From positions 1 to 64,000 of the forward strand of contig CANFVK010000007.1 in the NCBI GenBank assembly GCA_947450475.1: a stretch of 64,000 nucleotides of DNA, in the 5' to 3' direction. Each line of letters begins with the position of its first letter. Within the stretch, counting starts at the first letter, position 1. The position numbers and the translations under genes were made by a program. The notes beneath the pieces were generated by a model that saw nothing but the letters and a program-made list of their open reading frames with translations, was not told the origin of the DNA and made no database searches. Shown one piece after another: positions 1 to 7,723 of this stretch. Origin of the DNA: Bacteriovoracaceae bacterium. Lineage in GTDB: Bacteria > Bdellovibrionota > Bacteriovoracia > Bacteriovoracales > Bacteriovoracaceae.

Positions 1-290
1 ACCGCAAGTTCGCGAAGTCTAACCAAGATATTTGAGCTTTCATTCAAACCACCTTCTGCAGTTTGAATCATAGAAATACCGTCATTAGCGTTTCTTTCCG
101 CCTGACCGACACCTCTAATTTGTGCTTTTAATTTTTCAGAGATCGCCAAACCAGCAGCATCGTCTGCAGCTTTAACAATTCTTGAACCAGAGGATAATTT
201 TCCAAGGGTTGAAGCCTGTTCAGCGTTGTTAGCCGATAATGTACGTTGAGCTGAAAGTGAAGTGACGTTAGTGTTGATACGTAGACCCAT
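1..290 (-). CDS. fliC: Flagellin, N-terminal part (runs off the window)
   Basis: This is the filament subunit of the flagellum, exported through the flagellar type III apparatus. The visible 96 residues begin [15 protein letters not shown] and continue through the conserved D0/D1 helices ([19 protein letters not shown], the [13 protein letters not shown] stretch), which is the standard N-terminal signature of flagellins. The start is fixed by ATG at 288-290 with a strong GGAGGAA ribosome site at 294-300. The gene is cut by the left edge, so total length and the variable D2/D3 region cannot be judged. About 250 bases of non-coding leader separate it from the next gene, which would suit its own promoter, but I could not find a convincing sigma-28 site there. 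Confidence 0.95.
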   Translation of the reverse strand, partial: MGLRINTNVTSLSAQRTLSANNAEQASTLGKLSSGSRIVKAADDAAGLAISEKLKAQIRGVGQAERNANDGISMIQTAEGGLNESSNILVRLRELA

Positions 291-544
291 TAATTCCTCC
301 ATGAGAAATTCTTCTACACCATCCTTAGAATGAGAAAAAACTTTTAAGTTATTTTCTCTGAGCATCCATACTCAATTGAATTTCGAATTACAGCAGCATT
401 CACCATGATTACCGCATGAAAGTCTTCTCGGTTGGATTTCTATGAAGTAAAATTTTTTTTCATTATTTATTAAAAAAAGTGTAATACTCTAATAATCAAA
501 GCTGTAAATTATTGAAAAGAAACCAATCAATTTTTTTGAAGCAA

Positions 545-586
545 AATATTTTGACCTGGTAATCAAAGTTTCCAGGTCAAAATATT
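545..586 (-). terminator. Long inverted repeat, probable terminator of the CsbD-like gene
   Basis: A perfect 15-base inverted repeat (545-559 and 572-586) encloses a 12-base loop. It overlaps the stop codon of the minus-strand CsbD-like gene, so the transcript would fold immediately at its end. The 3' tail is only moderately T-rich (ATATTTTG within the stem), so it may act as a 3' stabilising hairpin as much as a terminator. Confidence 0.6.
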
Positions 587-834
587 CAATAAAGAAAGTT
601 TTTATTGGGTATATAGTAACTACTATTTTTCTTAGGATTAAGAACCTGTCTAAATTCATTCAATTCATGATCAGCACGCTCTTTTGAATAATTATAAGCT
701 TTTTGAATTTTCTCAGATAATAAATCCAATCTACCTTTCAAAGTATCTATTTCATCATCGTCTATAAGATCCCAATTCATTTTTATCATTTCACGAATTT
801 CTGGCCATTTACTATGAGAAAAGTCTTTTGCCAT
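586..834 (-). CDS. CsbD-like small stress protein
   Basis: This is an 82-residue, charged, helical protein. The pattern KWPEIREMIKMNWDLIDDDE, then LKGRLDLLSEKIQKAYNYS, then ERADHELNEF follows the CsbD family layout: a W in the first helix, a D/E-rich turn, and the G-K-IQ-Y segment in the second. CsbD proteins are general stress proteins of unknown mechanism. I chose ATG 832-834 because AGGAGGT lies just upstream (841-847). The longer reading to 900 would run into the neighbouring LysR gene and has no ribosome site. A second CsbD-like gene lies at 3281-3640. Family assignment is from sequence pattern only. Confidence 0.75.
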   Translation of the reverse strand: MAKDFSHSKWPEIREMIKMNWDLIDDDEIDTLKGRLDLLSEKIQKAYNYSKERADHELNEFRQVLNPKKNSSYYIPNKNFLY

Positions 835-856
835 AAAAAAACCTCCTAAGAAAATA

Positions 857-1786
857 TTATGCAATTTCATTAGTACAAATTTCCTTGAATGAGTTAGCAA
901 ACAATTGGACTAAAGAGTCATCTTTGCTGTGGTTGTGACAAGTAAGAGAAACTTGATAATTCCAAAAACCGTCTTTAGAGCCAAGTATCTTTAAAGATTT
1001 TTGTTTTAAGTATTGATTGATGTAAAGTTTGGGGAAAAATGCGTAACCTAAATCATCAGATACAGCGTGTACTAACGATCCCATGGCGTCGCTTTCAAAC
1101 GCTACTTTAGTTTTAACATTATTATTTTCAAAAAATTTATCTATATCTCCACGAAATTTGAATTTAGCTGATGGCAAAATCCATTGAATATTAGATTCAT
1201 CTGAAATTTTTTGAATCACTTCATTGTTTTTTAAATTTTCATCTAAACTTGCTTCGATTTTATTAGAACAAGTTAATACTACTGGAATATTCATTTTTTC
1301 AAGATCAAAAAAAGAATTATCCGACATCTGGGCATCGGAAACTACCGCATCAAATTCCTTAAATTTTAATTTCTCCAGCAATTGAGTATTAGAAGCAGCA
1401 GTGACTGTAACCTTAGGTCTTTTATCTGGATCATATTTTTTCAAAAAACTACTAACAACATCGGCAACAAAAGATCTGTCGATATGTTCAGAAACTCCAA
1501 TACAAATTTTACGAGTTGAGGATGGAACTCTTTTAGAAATCATTTCTGTCATCTTTTCAGAGTATTCAAACATCTGACGACAAAATCCAAAAATCTCAGT
1601 TCCTGAATTCGTTAACTCAATTGTTCTACCAGCTTTTTGAAACAACTTTAGATCCAGTGATTGTTCTAGTACCTTAAGCTGACTTGAAAGCGATGGCTGA
1701 CTTATTCTTAGATGATTTGAAGCTGAAGTAACCCCACCCGCCTTAGCTGTGACATAGAAATAATAAAGATGATTGTAATTGTACAT
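857..1786 (-). CDS. LysR-family transcriptional regulator, NhaR-like
   Basis: The 309-residue protein has LysR layout: an N-terminal winged helix-turn-helix (residues about 3-62, with RISQPSLSSQLKVLEQSL as the recognition segment) and a C-terminal effector-binding domain. The opening NYNHLYYFYVTAKAGGV closely matches the NhaR branch (NYNHLYYF), whose best-known member controls the Na+/H+ antiporter and stress genes. No antiporter gene is nearby. The gene is divergent from the DUF883-like gene at 2049, the usual place for a LysR target, so that pair is the best guess for its regulon. The effector is unknown. Confidence 0.88.
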   Translation of the reverse strand: MYNYNHLYYFYVTAKAGGVTSASNHLRISQPSLSSQLKVLEQSLDLKLFQKAGRTIELTNSGTEIFGFCRQMFEYSEKMTEMISKRVPSSTRKICIGVSEHIDRSFVADVVSSFLKKYDPDKRPKVTVTAASNTQLLEKLKFKEFDAVVSDAQMSDNSFFDLEKMNIPVVLTCSNKIEASLDENLKNNEVIQKISDESNIQWILPSAKFKFRGDIDKFFENNNVKTKVAFESDAMGSLVHAVSDDLGYAFFPKLYINQYLKQKSLKILGSKDGFWNYQVSLTCHNHSKDDSLVQLFANSFKEICTNEIA

Positions 1787-1820
1787 AAATTCCCTCGTTT
1801 TATCGTTGATTAAAAGATTT

Positions 1821-1835
1821 GAAATGAATCATTTG
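1821..1835. promoter_or_regulatory. Candidate operator between the LysR gene and the DUF883-like gene
   Basis: The intergenic region contains the 13-base palindrome AAATGA-A-TCATTT (1822-1834). It also has an overlapping direct repeat of ATTTGAAA (1817-1824 and 1831-1838). It sits about 35-50 bases upstream of the LysR start, where autoregulatory LysR sites usually lie. Only symmetry and position support it. Confidence 0.35.
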
Positions 1836-2048
1836 AAACATTAAAGCTATCTCACTAATATCATTTGCAGAGAACATGCCAATTCAAAAACATAGAGAAA
1901 TCAAATCCATAGAGTTTTTAGTATGAAAAAATGGGGCATGATTCCCAAAAGCAAATGCAATAGTTAAATCAAAATCAATTTTGTAATGGCATCTTTTTTG
2001 GAAGGAAATTTTTGTGAGGTTATTTTCACAAAAAAAAAGGAGAATTTT

Positions 2049-2294
2049 ATGCAACAAGGAAGTCAGATGGGGATTCAGAGTGACATTGCAAATATTAAAA
2101 GTCATAAAGATCACTCATTCAAAGAAAGTATAAATGAAAATGCAAAAGAGTATCTTGAAAAAGCAAAGGACCTCGGAGTCAAGGCGGTTGAAAAAAGTAG
2201 CAAAATCGTTAAATCAAATCCAGGTTATTCAATGCTTGGAGCAATTGCGTTCGGTTTTCTTGCAGGAAGTTATTTAGCAAGAAGAATTCGATAA
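2049..2294 (+). CDS. DUF883/YqjD/ElaB-like membrane-anchored small protein
   Basis: This 81-residue protein has a charged, helical N-terminal part (residues about 10-55) followed by a C-terminal hydrophobic segment SNPGYSMLGAIAFGFLAGSYLARRIR. That is the layout of the YqjD/ElaB/YgaM (DUF883) proteins: an amphipathic body and a glycine-containing C-terminal membrane anchor ending in arginines. In Escherichia coli these bind ribosomes at the inner membrane in stationary phase; that role is known for the family and not shown here. ATG 2049 was chosen because AGGAG lies about 6 bases upstream. A longer in-frame reading from 1986 has no ribosome site. The next gene encodes a YqjE-like protein, reproducing the yqjD-yqjE order of enterobacteria. 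Confidence 0.75.
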   Translation: MQQGSQMGIQSDIANIKSHKDHSFKESINENAKEYLEKAKDLGVKAVEKSSKIVKSNPGYSMLGAIAFGFLAGSYLARRIR

Positions 2295-2350
2295 AACGAA
2301 AAAAAAATTAATTGGTGGGTCAATTCCCATGGCCCACACTTAGGATAAAA

Positions 2351-2821
2351 ATGAAATGGATTCTATTCACTTTAAATTTCATAATTGAAGAAATTTTAAA
2401 GTTCAGTAAAGAAATTAACCCGATCGATCAAATTAGAAATTTCTTTGCCAAAAATATTTTAATAATTTCAGTCTACTTATTTTCTATTTTAGTCTCATCA
2501 CTTCTGTTTTCAGTTGGAGTAATTTTTATTTGTCTCAATTTAACGACCCAATTTTTTCAAGAAAACTATATTATGATGAATTCCTTTATATTAAGTAGTT
2601 TGTTTTTAATGATAATGAGTATGTTAATTCTTTTTCTCATAAAAATTATTTCAAAACGTATGCATGAAAAAACAGCTATAGCTCAACAAGTCAATCAAAG
2701 CAAACAACTTGAAGACACAATTGTTCACCTGATTGATTCTATAATAAAACTTCATCAAGCAAATAATAAAACAACAAGTTCTGAGTCTAGTCATCCAGAA
2801 CAAGGATCAACATTCCAGTAG
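2351..2821 (+). CDS. YqjE-like two-helix membrane protein
   Basis: A 156-residue protein with two strong transmembrane segments (roughly residues 36-63 and 75-98), a short connecting loop, and a hydrophilic C-terminal tail rich in Q, S and T. The organisation resembles the YqjE/DUF1469 (holin-superfamily-like) inner-membrane proteins that are usually encoded next to YqjD, as here. ATG 2351 has an upstream AGGAT. An alternative TTG at 2312 would add 13 residues across an imperfect hairpin (GTGGG...CCCAC) and is less likely. Function is unknown; the pairing with a DUF883-like gene is the main argument. Confidence 0.6.
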   Translation: MKWILFTLNFIIEEILKFSKEINPIDQIRNFFAKNILIISVYLFSILVSSLLFSVGVIFICLNLTTQFFQENYIMMNSFILSSLFLMIMSMLILFLIKIISKRMHEKTAIAQQVNQSKQLEDTIVHLIDSIIKLHQANNKTTSSESSHPEQGSTFQ

Positions 2822-3016
2822 TTATTTCTTTATAATTTGCCCGTAATCTATCCATTTTTTAATAAGATTTAATTCCTTTGTCACATCCTCCAACAATCCT
2901 TTATATCGTTTTTGAATTTGGTGAAATTGCTTTTTTATGGCATCCAACTGCCCCTTGGTGTCAGCTGCAATTTCTGTCGATTTGGAAGTTAATTTTTTAT
3001 TAGATGCTTTTTTCAT
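2822..3016 (-). CDS. Small basic coiled-coil protein, unknown
   Basis: A 64-residue lysine-rich protein. The first 15 residues are basic (MKKASNKKLTSK), and the rest forms one long amphipathic helix (GQLDAIKKQFHQIQKRYKGLLEDVTKELNLIKKWID) typical of a short coiled coil. I do not recognise the family. The start is well supported: ATG 3014-3016 with GGAGG at 3021-3025. Its stop codon directly abuts the stop of the convergent YqjE-like gene with no intervening base. Confidence 0.6.
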   Translation of the reverse strand: MKKASNKKLTSKSTEIAADTKGQLDAIKKQFHQIQKRYKGLLEDVTKELNLIKKWIDYGQIIKK

Positions 3017-3096
3017 AATTCCTCCATGGTAGCTATCTGCGCAAAAGAAATAAATGCAAACTTAAAACCATTTTTTAAAAAATAAGCTTCTTAAAA

Positions 3097-3279
3097 TTGG
3101 ATCTACTAAAGGCATGCTTGCAAGCAATTTTGGACAAACAAAGAAAAATAACCCCATTAGAGAATGAAATATATAAACATGGAAATAGCCGAGGATATGA
3201 TTACAAATCCTTATATGTTGGCATTGTTAATGCAAATACATTCATGAGAATTGGAAATGTCCCAAGACTAAAAGGCTAA
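3097..3279 (+). CDS. Possible short protein, unsupported family
   Basis: A 60-codon open frame beginning with TTG and ending one base before the ATG of the following CsbD-like gene. No clear ribosome site precedes it and I recognise no motif. The only argument for translation is the tight junction with the next gene. It may equally be untranslated leader of that gene. Confidence 0.22.
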   Translation: MDLLKACLQAILDKQRKITPLENEIYKHGNSRGYDYKSLYVGIVNANTFMRIGNVPRLKG

Positions 3280-3280
3280 A

Positions 3281-3640
3281 ATGTTTTCTGATCAACAGAT
3301 TAATCGTTCATGGAATGAAATAAAAATGAAGATTCTAAAGACTTGGACCAAATTATCGGAAGCAGACCTAGAAAAAACAAAAACAAACTTGGGTGAGATA
3401 CGAAAACTTATTGAACTCACCTATGGTGGCAGTGAAGAATTTGATGCAACAATAGATCAAATTTTATCTGAGTCTATTTATAAAACTTTTGGCAAAAAAA
3501 CATTAGATGAAAAAGTTATAGCAACAACGGACGATATCAAAAAAATTCATGTTCCTTTTTTTACAAAAAGGACATCAGTCAAAGAGGAAGTAATTCTTCT
3601 GCAAACAACACATCACACTCTGCCCTTTATTCGTCCGTAA
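3281..3640 (+). CDS. CsbD-like protein with C-terminal extension
   Basis: Residues 1-70 follow the CsbD pattern (NRSWNEIKMKILKTWTKLSEADLEK, then LGEIRKLIELTYGGSEEF, then IDQIL): W in helix one, an acidic turn, and the second helix with its terminal tyrosine. A further 45 residues of unknown role follow, ending in IRP. It is a diverged paralogue of the CsbD-like protein at 586-834. An AAAAGG lies upstream of the ATG. A perfect inverted repeat ten bases past the stop probably ends the transcript. The membrane-associated genes nearby suggest an envelope or osmotic stress group. Confidence 0.65.
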   Translation: MFSDQQINRSWNEIKMKILKTWTKLSEADLEKTKTNLGEIRKLIELTYGGSEEFDATIDQILSESIYKTFGKKTLDEKVIATTDDIKKIHVPFFTKRTSVKEEVILLQTTHHTLPFIRP

Positions 3641-3649
3641 AATGAGCAG

Positions 3650-3683
3650 GCTATAATATATTTTGAAAAAAATATATTATAGC
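3650..3683. terminator. Bidirectional hairpin between convergent genes
   Basis: A perfect 15-base inverted repeat (3650-3664 and 3669-3683) encloses the four-base loop GAAA, read on the plus strand. It lies exactly between the stop of the CsbD-like gene (3640) and the stop of the HPt gene (3691). The stem is AT-rich apart from its GC base, and its lower half supplies T residues in both directions, so it can serve both transcripts. Confidence 0.7.
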
Positions 3684-3690
3684 AACTCCT

Positions 3691-3966
3691 TCAATTTAAT
3701 TCATTAAGATTAAAAGAAACCGTATCTGATAAATCAAAAATTAGTTGCGATACTTTTTCTACATCCTCATTACTTGCAGCTTCCTCTAACAATTGACCGT
3801 AATTTGTAATTAAAGGATAACCAAAAGTTTTGCCATTTCCCTTTAATTTATGAGCAATCATTTTAATGCATAAAAAATTCTTTTCAGAAGCAAATGATCG
3901 CAACTCAATAATTTCATCTAGTCTACGATTGAGGTATTTTAATTTTTGGGCCGATGATATAAGCAT
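3691..3966 (-). CDS. Histidine phosphotransfer (HPt) domain protein
   Basis: The 91-residue protein is a single HPt four-helix domain. The phosphoacceptor motif IAHKLKGNGKTFGYP has His39, followed by the K-G residues that define the family. HPt proteins relay phosphate from a hybrid histidine kinase to a response regulator. The gene follows the NtrC-type regulator gene by only nine bases on the same strand, so the pair is likely co-transcribed and His39 may feed Asp59 of that regulator. No histidine kinase is encoded in the window, so the upstream partner must be elsewhere. Confidence 0.85.
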   Translation of the reverse strand: MLISSAQKLKYLNRRLDEIIELRSFASEKNFLCIKMIAHKLKGNGKTFGYPLITNYGQLLEEAASNEDVEKVSQLIFDLSDTVSFNLNELN

Positions 3967-3975
3967 GAAGTACCT

Positions 3976-5391
3976 TTAATGCTGATGATTAGCGACAGGC
4001 TCAATTTCTTTAAGTTTTCGATAAAGTGTTTTTCTATCTATACCAAGATCCTTTGCTGTCTGCTCTTTAGCATAGGCATTCTTTTTGAAGACATATTCAA
4101 TGTATAGCTTATTAAGTTCATCTATTGTCATGGTATTACTTTTATCGAAAATTTGATGTTCTAAATCATTACTTTTGTTTTCATCACTTTTTACAACTTC
4201 CTTAGGATCTTCTGGCAAGTCATCGATATCTACGTAGTCTTTGTTGGTTAAGACCACTGCACGTTCAATGGCATTTTCTAATTCTCTTACGTTGCCTTTC
4301 CAAGGCAAGCTTTCTAATTTTTTTAAGGCTTCTTTGGAAAATCCTTTAAGATTAACATTATTTATAAGACAGAATTTTTTTAAAAAATACTCGCTTAACG
4401 GAATAATATCCTCAATTCTTTCACGCAATGGTGGCATCGATATAGGAATGACATTAAGGCGAAAATATAGATCTTCTCTAAAATTGCCTTTTTCAACTTC
4501 TTTTTTTAGATCTTTATGTGTTGCACAGATAATTCTACAAGTAATATCCCGAGTCGTGTTTTCACCAATTCTCTTAATTTTCTTTTCTTGAATAACTCGT
4601 AGTAGTTTAGCTTGTAATGCAAGGGCAAGATCACCAATTTCATCAAGGAAGACTGTACCTTTATTGGCTTCTTCAAAAAGACCAATTTTGCTACCAACTG
4701 CCCCCGTAAAAGCACCTTTTGCAAAACCAAATAGTTCAGATTCAAGTAAATTTTCAGGTATAGCAGAACAATTTATTGCAACAAATGGTGCATTTTTTCG
4801 CTCCCCTAACTCGTGAACGGCTTTGGCGACAACTTCTTTACCTGAGCCACTTTCTCCAAAAATAATAATGTTGGCCGAAGAATTTGAAACTCTCTTGGCC
4901 AATTCAATTGCTTTTTTAAAGCCAGCACTTTTACCAATGACACCTTTGAGGCCCATAAAATCATTTTCTGTAAAAAGATTTTTAAAGCTCAAGTTTTCTT
5001 TTTGAATTTGATTTAAATATAGTGCACGCTGAACAGAAATTAATAATTGAGGAACGTGGAGGGGTTTAAGTACGAAATCATAAGCTCCTGCAGAAATAGC
5101 TTCAACTGCTGTTTCAAGCGAACCTTCGGCCGTCATAAGGATAACTGGCAATGTTGAATTAAATTCTCTGATTCTCTTAATAAATTCTAGACCTGACATA
5201 AATGGCATAATTAAATCAGAAATAACAACATCGACCGAAATATTTTTGGATTCTATTTCACTTAAGGCGATTCTAGCGTCAGGATAAGAATAAACAACAA
5301 AACCTCTTTGTTTAAAGAATGAAGACAATAGATCAAGCAAATCAAGATCATCATCAATTAAAACTAGTGAAGAATGGTTTTTATTTTTCAT
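3976..5391 (-). CDS. NtrC-family sigma-54-dependent response regulator
   Basis: The 471-residue protein has three domains. The receiver (residues 1-125) has acidic LIDDD, phosphoacceptor Asp59 in ISDLIMP, Thr87 and Lys109. The AAA+ domain (about 150-380) has Walker A GESGSGKE at 179-186, the sigma-54 contact loop GAFTGA at 226-231 and Walker B VFLDEIGD at 247-254. A Fis-type DNA-binding helix-turn-helix ends the protein (about 425-465, KDLGIDRKTLYRKLKEI). With GAFTGA intact it should activate RNA polymerase carrying sigma-54. It is followed by an HPt gene but not accompanied by a kinase gene. Its target promoters cannot be inferred from this window. Confidence 0.95.
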   Translation of the reverse strand: MKNKNHSSLVLIDDDLDLLDLLSSFFKQRGFVVYSYPDARIALSEIESKNISVDVVISDLIMPFMSGLEFIKRIREFNSTLPVILMTAEGSLETAVEAISAGAYDFVLKPLHVPQLLISVQRALYLNQIQKENLSFKNLFTENDFMGLKGVIGKSAGFKKAIELAKRVSNSSANIIIFGESGSGKEVVAKAVHELGERKNAPFVAINCSAIPENLLESELFGFAKGAFTGAVGSKIGLFEEANKGTVFLDEIGDLALALQAKLLRVIQEKKIKRIGENTTRDITCRIICATHKDLKKEVEKGNFREDLYFRLNVIPISMPPLRERIEDIIPLSEYFLKKFCLINNVNLKGFSKEALKKLESLPWKGNVRELENAIERAVVLTNKDYVDIDDLPEDPKEVVKSDENKSNDLEHQIFDKSNTMTIDELNKLYIEYVFKKNAYAKEQTAKDLGIDRKTLYRKLKEIEPVANHQH

Positions 5392-5556
5392 GTGTCAATA
5401 TACCCCAAAAAGAAGTTATTAGTTCCAAGTGCCTCACTTGTGGCATTATTCCCCGCCTGAGTCAAGACAAGTTAAATTCATATAATTAATAATTAAAATA
5501 TTTTTGGCACATTAAGTGCTTGAAAAACTTTAGGAAACATATTTTTGGAGGTCAAA

Positions 5557-5721
5557 ATGCGGATTGCCATTACTCTTTTTATTTTAGGACTTATGGCATC
5601 ATTATTTGGTTCATATGGAATTGCAGGACTTAGTATAACTGGTGGCAAGACACTTTTTATTTCATTAGTATTTTTGTCTCTTTTTGTTGCCCTAGGTACA
5701 TACATAAAAAAAAATCATTAA
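5557..5721 (+). CDS. DUF1328-like small two-helix membrane protein
   Basis: A 54-residue gene with ATG 5557 preceded by a strong GGAGGTC (5547-5553). It encodes two transmembrane helices (about residues 2-18 and 32-50) joined by GSYGIAGLSITGG and ending KKNH. The connecting GIAG...GGK-LF pattern resembles DUF1328/YtjA proteins (GGIAGTAAGIAKILF), small membrane proteins of unknown function common in Proteobacteria. Initiation signals and hydrophobic pattern are both good. It adds to the group of stress-type small membrane proteins in this part of the window. Confidence 0.75.
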   Translation: MRIAITLFILGLMASLFGSYGIAGLSITGGKTLFISLVFLSLFVALGTYIKKNH

Positions 5722-5848
5722 TAATCGTTATATTTAGTATGATTCTAACTTAGGTAAATTTGTAAAATTTATAAAAAGTTATTGAAGTTGCAACTTTTTC
5801 TGATCGGGGCTAAAATGATTAAAATGTTAATTATTTTCTAGGAGTTTT

Positions 5849-6214
5849 ATGAAGTTTTTATTAATGACATCTCTTGTAGTTCTTAGTTTATCTTCTTTAG
5901 CCTTCGCTCAAGATGACAACCAATTCGCTGAGCAAAAAAAACAAATTATCAAAGAATTAGATAAAAGACTGACCATTCTTAATAATCATAAAGCCTGCGT
6001 TGCTGCAGTAACAAGTTTCACCGGTGTAAAAAAATGTGATGATGCTGACCGAGCAGAAAATGATAAACTAAGAGTGGACAGTGAAAAACAAAGAGCTATA
6101 GAAAACAAAGCTCAACTACAAAAAATAAATGAAAATATTAAAAAACTCGAAGAATCTAAAAAAGATCTAAGTAAAGATCCAAATGGCAATCAAGACAAGA
6201 AACCAAAACAATAA
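5849..6214 (+). CDS. Small secreted coiled-coil protein, unknown
   Basis: This 121-residue precursor has a clear signal peptide (hydrophobic residues 3-18, cleavage near AFA-QDD). The mature part is highly charged and helical, with heptad-like K/E/L spacing. It has two cysteines (in KACVAAV and VKKCDDA) about 14 residues apart that could form a disulphide in the periplasm. The C-terminus is lysine-rich. AGGAG precedes the ATG and a textbook terminator follows at 6242. I do not recognise a family. It is probably a single-gene transcript encoding a periplasmic protein. Confidence 0.7.
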   Translation: MKFLLMTSLVVLSLSSLAFAQDDNQFAEQKKQIIKELDKRLTILNNHKACVAAVTSFTGVKKCDDADRAENDKLRVDSEKQRAIENKAQLQKINENIKKLEESKKDLSKDPNGNQDKKPKQ

Positions 6215-6241
6215 CTAGCTTTATTCTATAATTGTCATCAT

Positions 6242-6273
6242 AAAGCCCAAGTCTAATCTTGGGCTTTTTTTTT
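6242..6273 (+). terminator. Rho-independent terminator
   Basis: AAAGCCCAAG pairs with CTTGGGCTTT across a five- to six-base loop and is followed by an unbroken run of T residues. This is a canonical intrinsic terminator 28 bases after the stop of the small secreted protein gene. Confidence 0.93.
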
Positions 6274-6403
6274 CAAAATTTAAAAATTGTCTAAAATCTT
6301 GACACTTTTTTTAGGCTATGAAATTTTTGCCATATTAATGCTCCTCGATCAAAAAAAGAGGTAAATTTGTTCATCTCAATAATTATTTCTAAGTGAGGTT
6401 AAT

Positions 6404-6769
6404 ATGTATGAAGAAATAGCAATGGTATCTGCACTGGCCGGTATGGGAATTTATTTTGTAAAATCAACAGATTTACCTAAAGAATTAAAAGATAGAAGCA
6501 AAATTTTGGCGGACGAAAATAACAAACGTAACGCAATTAAATTAACTAAAAATGTTGATTTCAGCAAAATGGGTGCAATTAATACAGCTGATAAGAAAAA
6601 AGTAAATTCACTCGTAGTTAAGGCTAACCAAATAGATGAATTAATACTTAAAATAACTACCCTTGAACAAGAATTAGTTGAAAATACTAAAAGGTCTGAA
6701 AAATTAAAACAATCAATAAATCAACACTTAACTCAAGTGGAATCAATCAAGAAGAATCACTTAAACTAA
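6404..6769 (+). CDS. Membrane-anchored coiled-coil protein, unknown
   Basis: A 121-residue protein with a short hydrophobic N-terminal stretch (IAMVSALAGMGIYFV, residues about 5-19) that may anchor it in the inner membrane. A basic linker follows, and then a C-terminal coiled coil (residues 70-118, LVVKANQIDELILKITTLEQ). GTGAGG lies upstream of the ATG and a terminator follows at 6795. The gene stands alone between two terminators. No family is recognised. Confidence 0.65.
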   Translation: MYEEIAMVSALAGMGIYFVKSTDLPKELKDRSKILADENNKRNAIKLTKNVDFSKMGAINTADKKKVNSLVVKANQIDELILKITTLEQELVENTKRSEKLKQSINQHLTQVESIKKNHLN

Positions 6770-6794
6770 AAATATCAGACATTTAACATTTATT

Positions 6795-6820
6795 GAGGGC
6801 CTTAGGGCCCTCTTTCATTT
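6795..6820 (+). terminator. Rho-independent terminator
   Basis: GAGGGCC (6795-6801) pairs with GGCCCTC (6806-6812) and is followed by the T-rich TTTCATTT. It lies 25 bases after the stop of the coiled-coil protein gene. Confidence 0.85.
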
Positions 6821-6894
6821 ATAAACTCACTCAAGATTTAACCTCAATAATCCGACAAGTTTAGTCAACACTTTTACTTTTATCAAAGAAGAAA

Positions 6895-7713
6895 ATGATG
6901 AAATATTTTGGTTATTTATTTTTACTTTCAACGACCATTGCAATCGCCTCAGATTTTAGCTGCCCCGGCGGTAAAACTTATCCTGTAAGTCTGACTTTTG
7001 ATGATGGACCCGCCGGTGCTAAAACTCATAAAGCTATGGATATATTAAAAAATAACAATGTTTTAGGTACTTTTTTTGTTTTGGGTGAAAACTTTGATAG
7101 TGAAGAAAAAAGGAGAATCAATTACCCTATTCTGGAAAGAATGAAGCGAGAAGGTCATATTGTTGGGAGTCACACATTTAACCATATCCCTCATACGGCA
7201 GTTTCATCGGAGCGAGCTTTCAGCAATATTGACCGAGCCACTGAACTGCTAAAAGGATACATGTCCCCTATTGTAAGGCTTCCATACGGTGATGGCTCTT
7301 TTGCAACAAGTAAACCGGAAAAAAAATTGGCCAGCGAAAAGGTCATGAACCATATTAAAGAAAAAGGATTAACTCACGTTGGATGGAGTATAGATACAAA
7401 TGATTGGGATGTTAAAAAGCGACCTTTCGTACTGGAATCAATGATGAAGCAAATCTGCCAACAACATGGTGGAGTGATTCTTTTTCACGATATACATCAA
7501 AATACAATCGATCACTTAGATGGCTGGATCCATGAACTTAAAAAAGCTGGTCACAGTATTGAACCACTCACCTATTTTTATAAAAATCTAGAAAATAAAT
7601 CATTGTTAAAAAAAGATGAAGTTCATGGATATTGTCAGCAAAATGAAGATAAACCTAACGCTATAGATAGTTTATCTAAAAAAATAAATGAAATTTGTAA
7701 TAAAATAAAATAA
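6895..7713 (+). CDS. Secreted polysaccharide deacetylase (NodB domain, CE4)
   Basis: This is a metal-dependent deacetylase of carbohydrate esterase family 4, acting on N-acetyl groups of peptidoglycan or chitin-like polymers. The 272-residue precursor has a signal peptide (residues 1-19). All five CE4 motifs are present: TFDDGP with Asp36/Asp37, SHTFNH with His93 and His97, RLPYGDG with Arg128, the WSID-ND-W motif, and ILFHD. A C-terminal tail after residue 215 with one cysteine is extra. In Bdellovibrio, secreted CE4 enzymes mark the prey wall, so a predation role is reasonable but inferred. Two adjacent ATGs (6895, 6898) leave the start uncertain by one residue. The next gene follows after ten bases. 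Confidence 0.93.
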   Translation: MMKYFGYLFLLSTTIAIASDFSCPGGKTYPVSLTFDDGPAGAKTHKAMDILKNNNVLGTFFVLGENFDSEEKRRINYPILERMKREGHIVGSHTFNHIPHTAVSSERAFSNIDRATELLKGYMSPIVRLPYGDGSFATSKPEKKLASEKVMNHIKEKGLTHVGWSIDTNDWDVKKRPFVLESMMKQICQQHGGVILFHDIHQNTIDHLDGWIHELKKAGHSIEPLTYFYKNLENKSLLKKDEVHGYCQQNEDKPNAIDSLSKKINEICNKIK

Positions 7714-7723
7714 GGACTTAAGT

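Noticed and set aside
4241..4745. Open frames within the NtrC-type regulator gene
   Set aside because: The regulator has an unbroken set of family motifs across this stretch; the other frames translate to nothing recognisable.
5493..5705. Open frame on the minus strand
   Set aside because: The plus strand here encodes a 54-residue membrane protein with a strong ribosome site, which explains the open frame.
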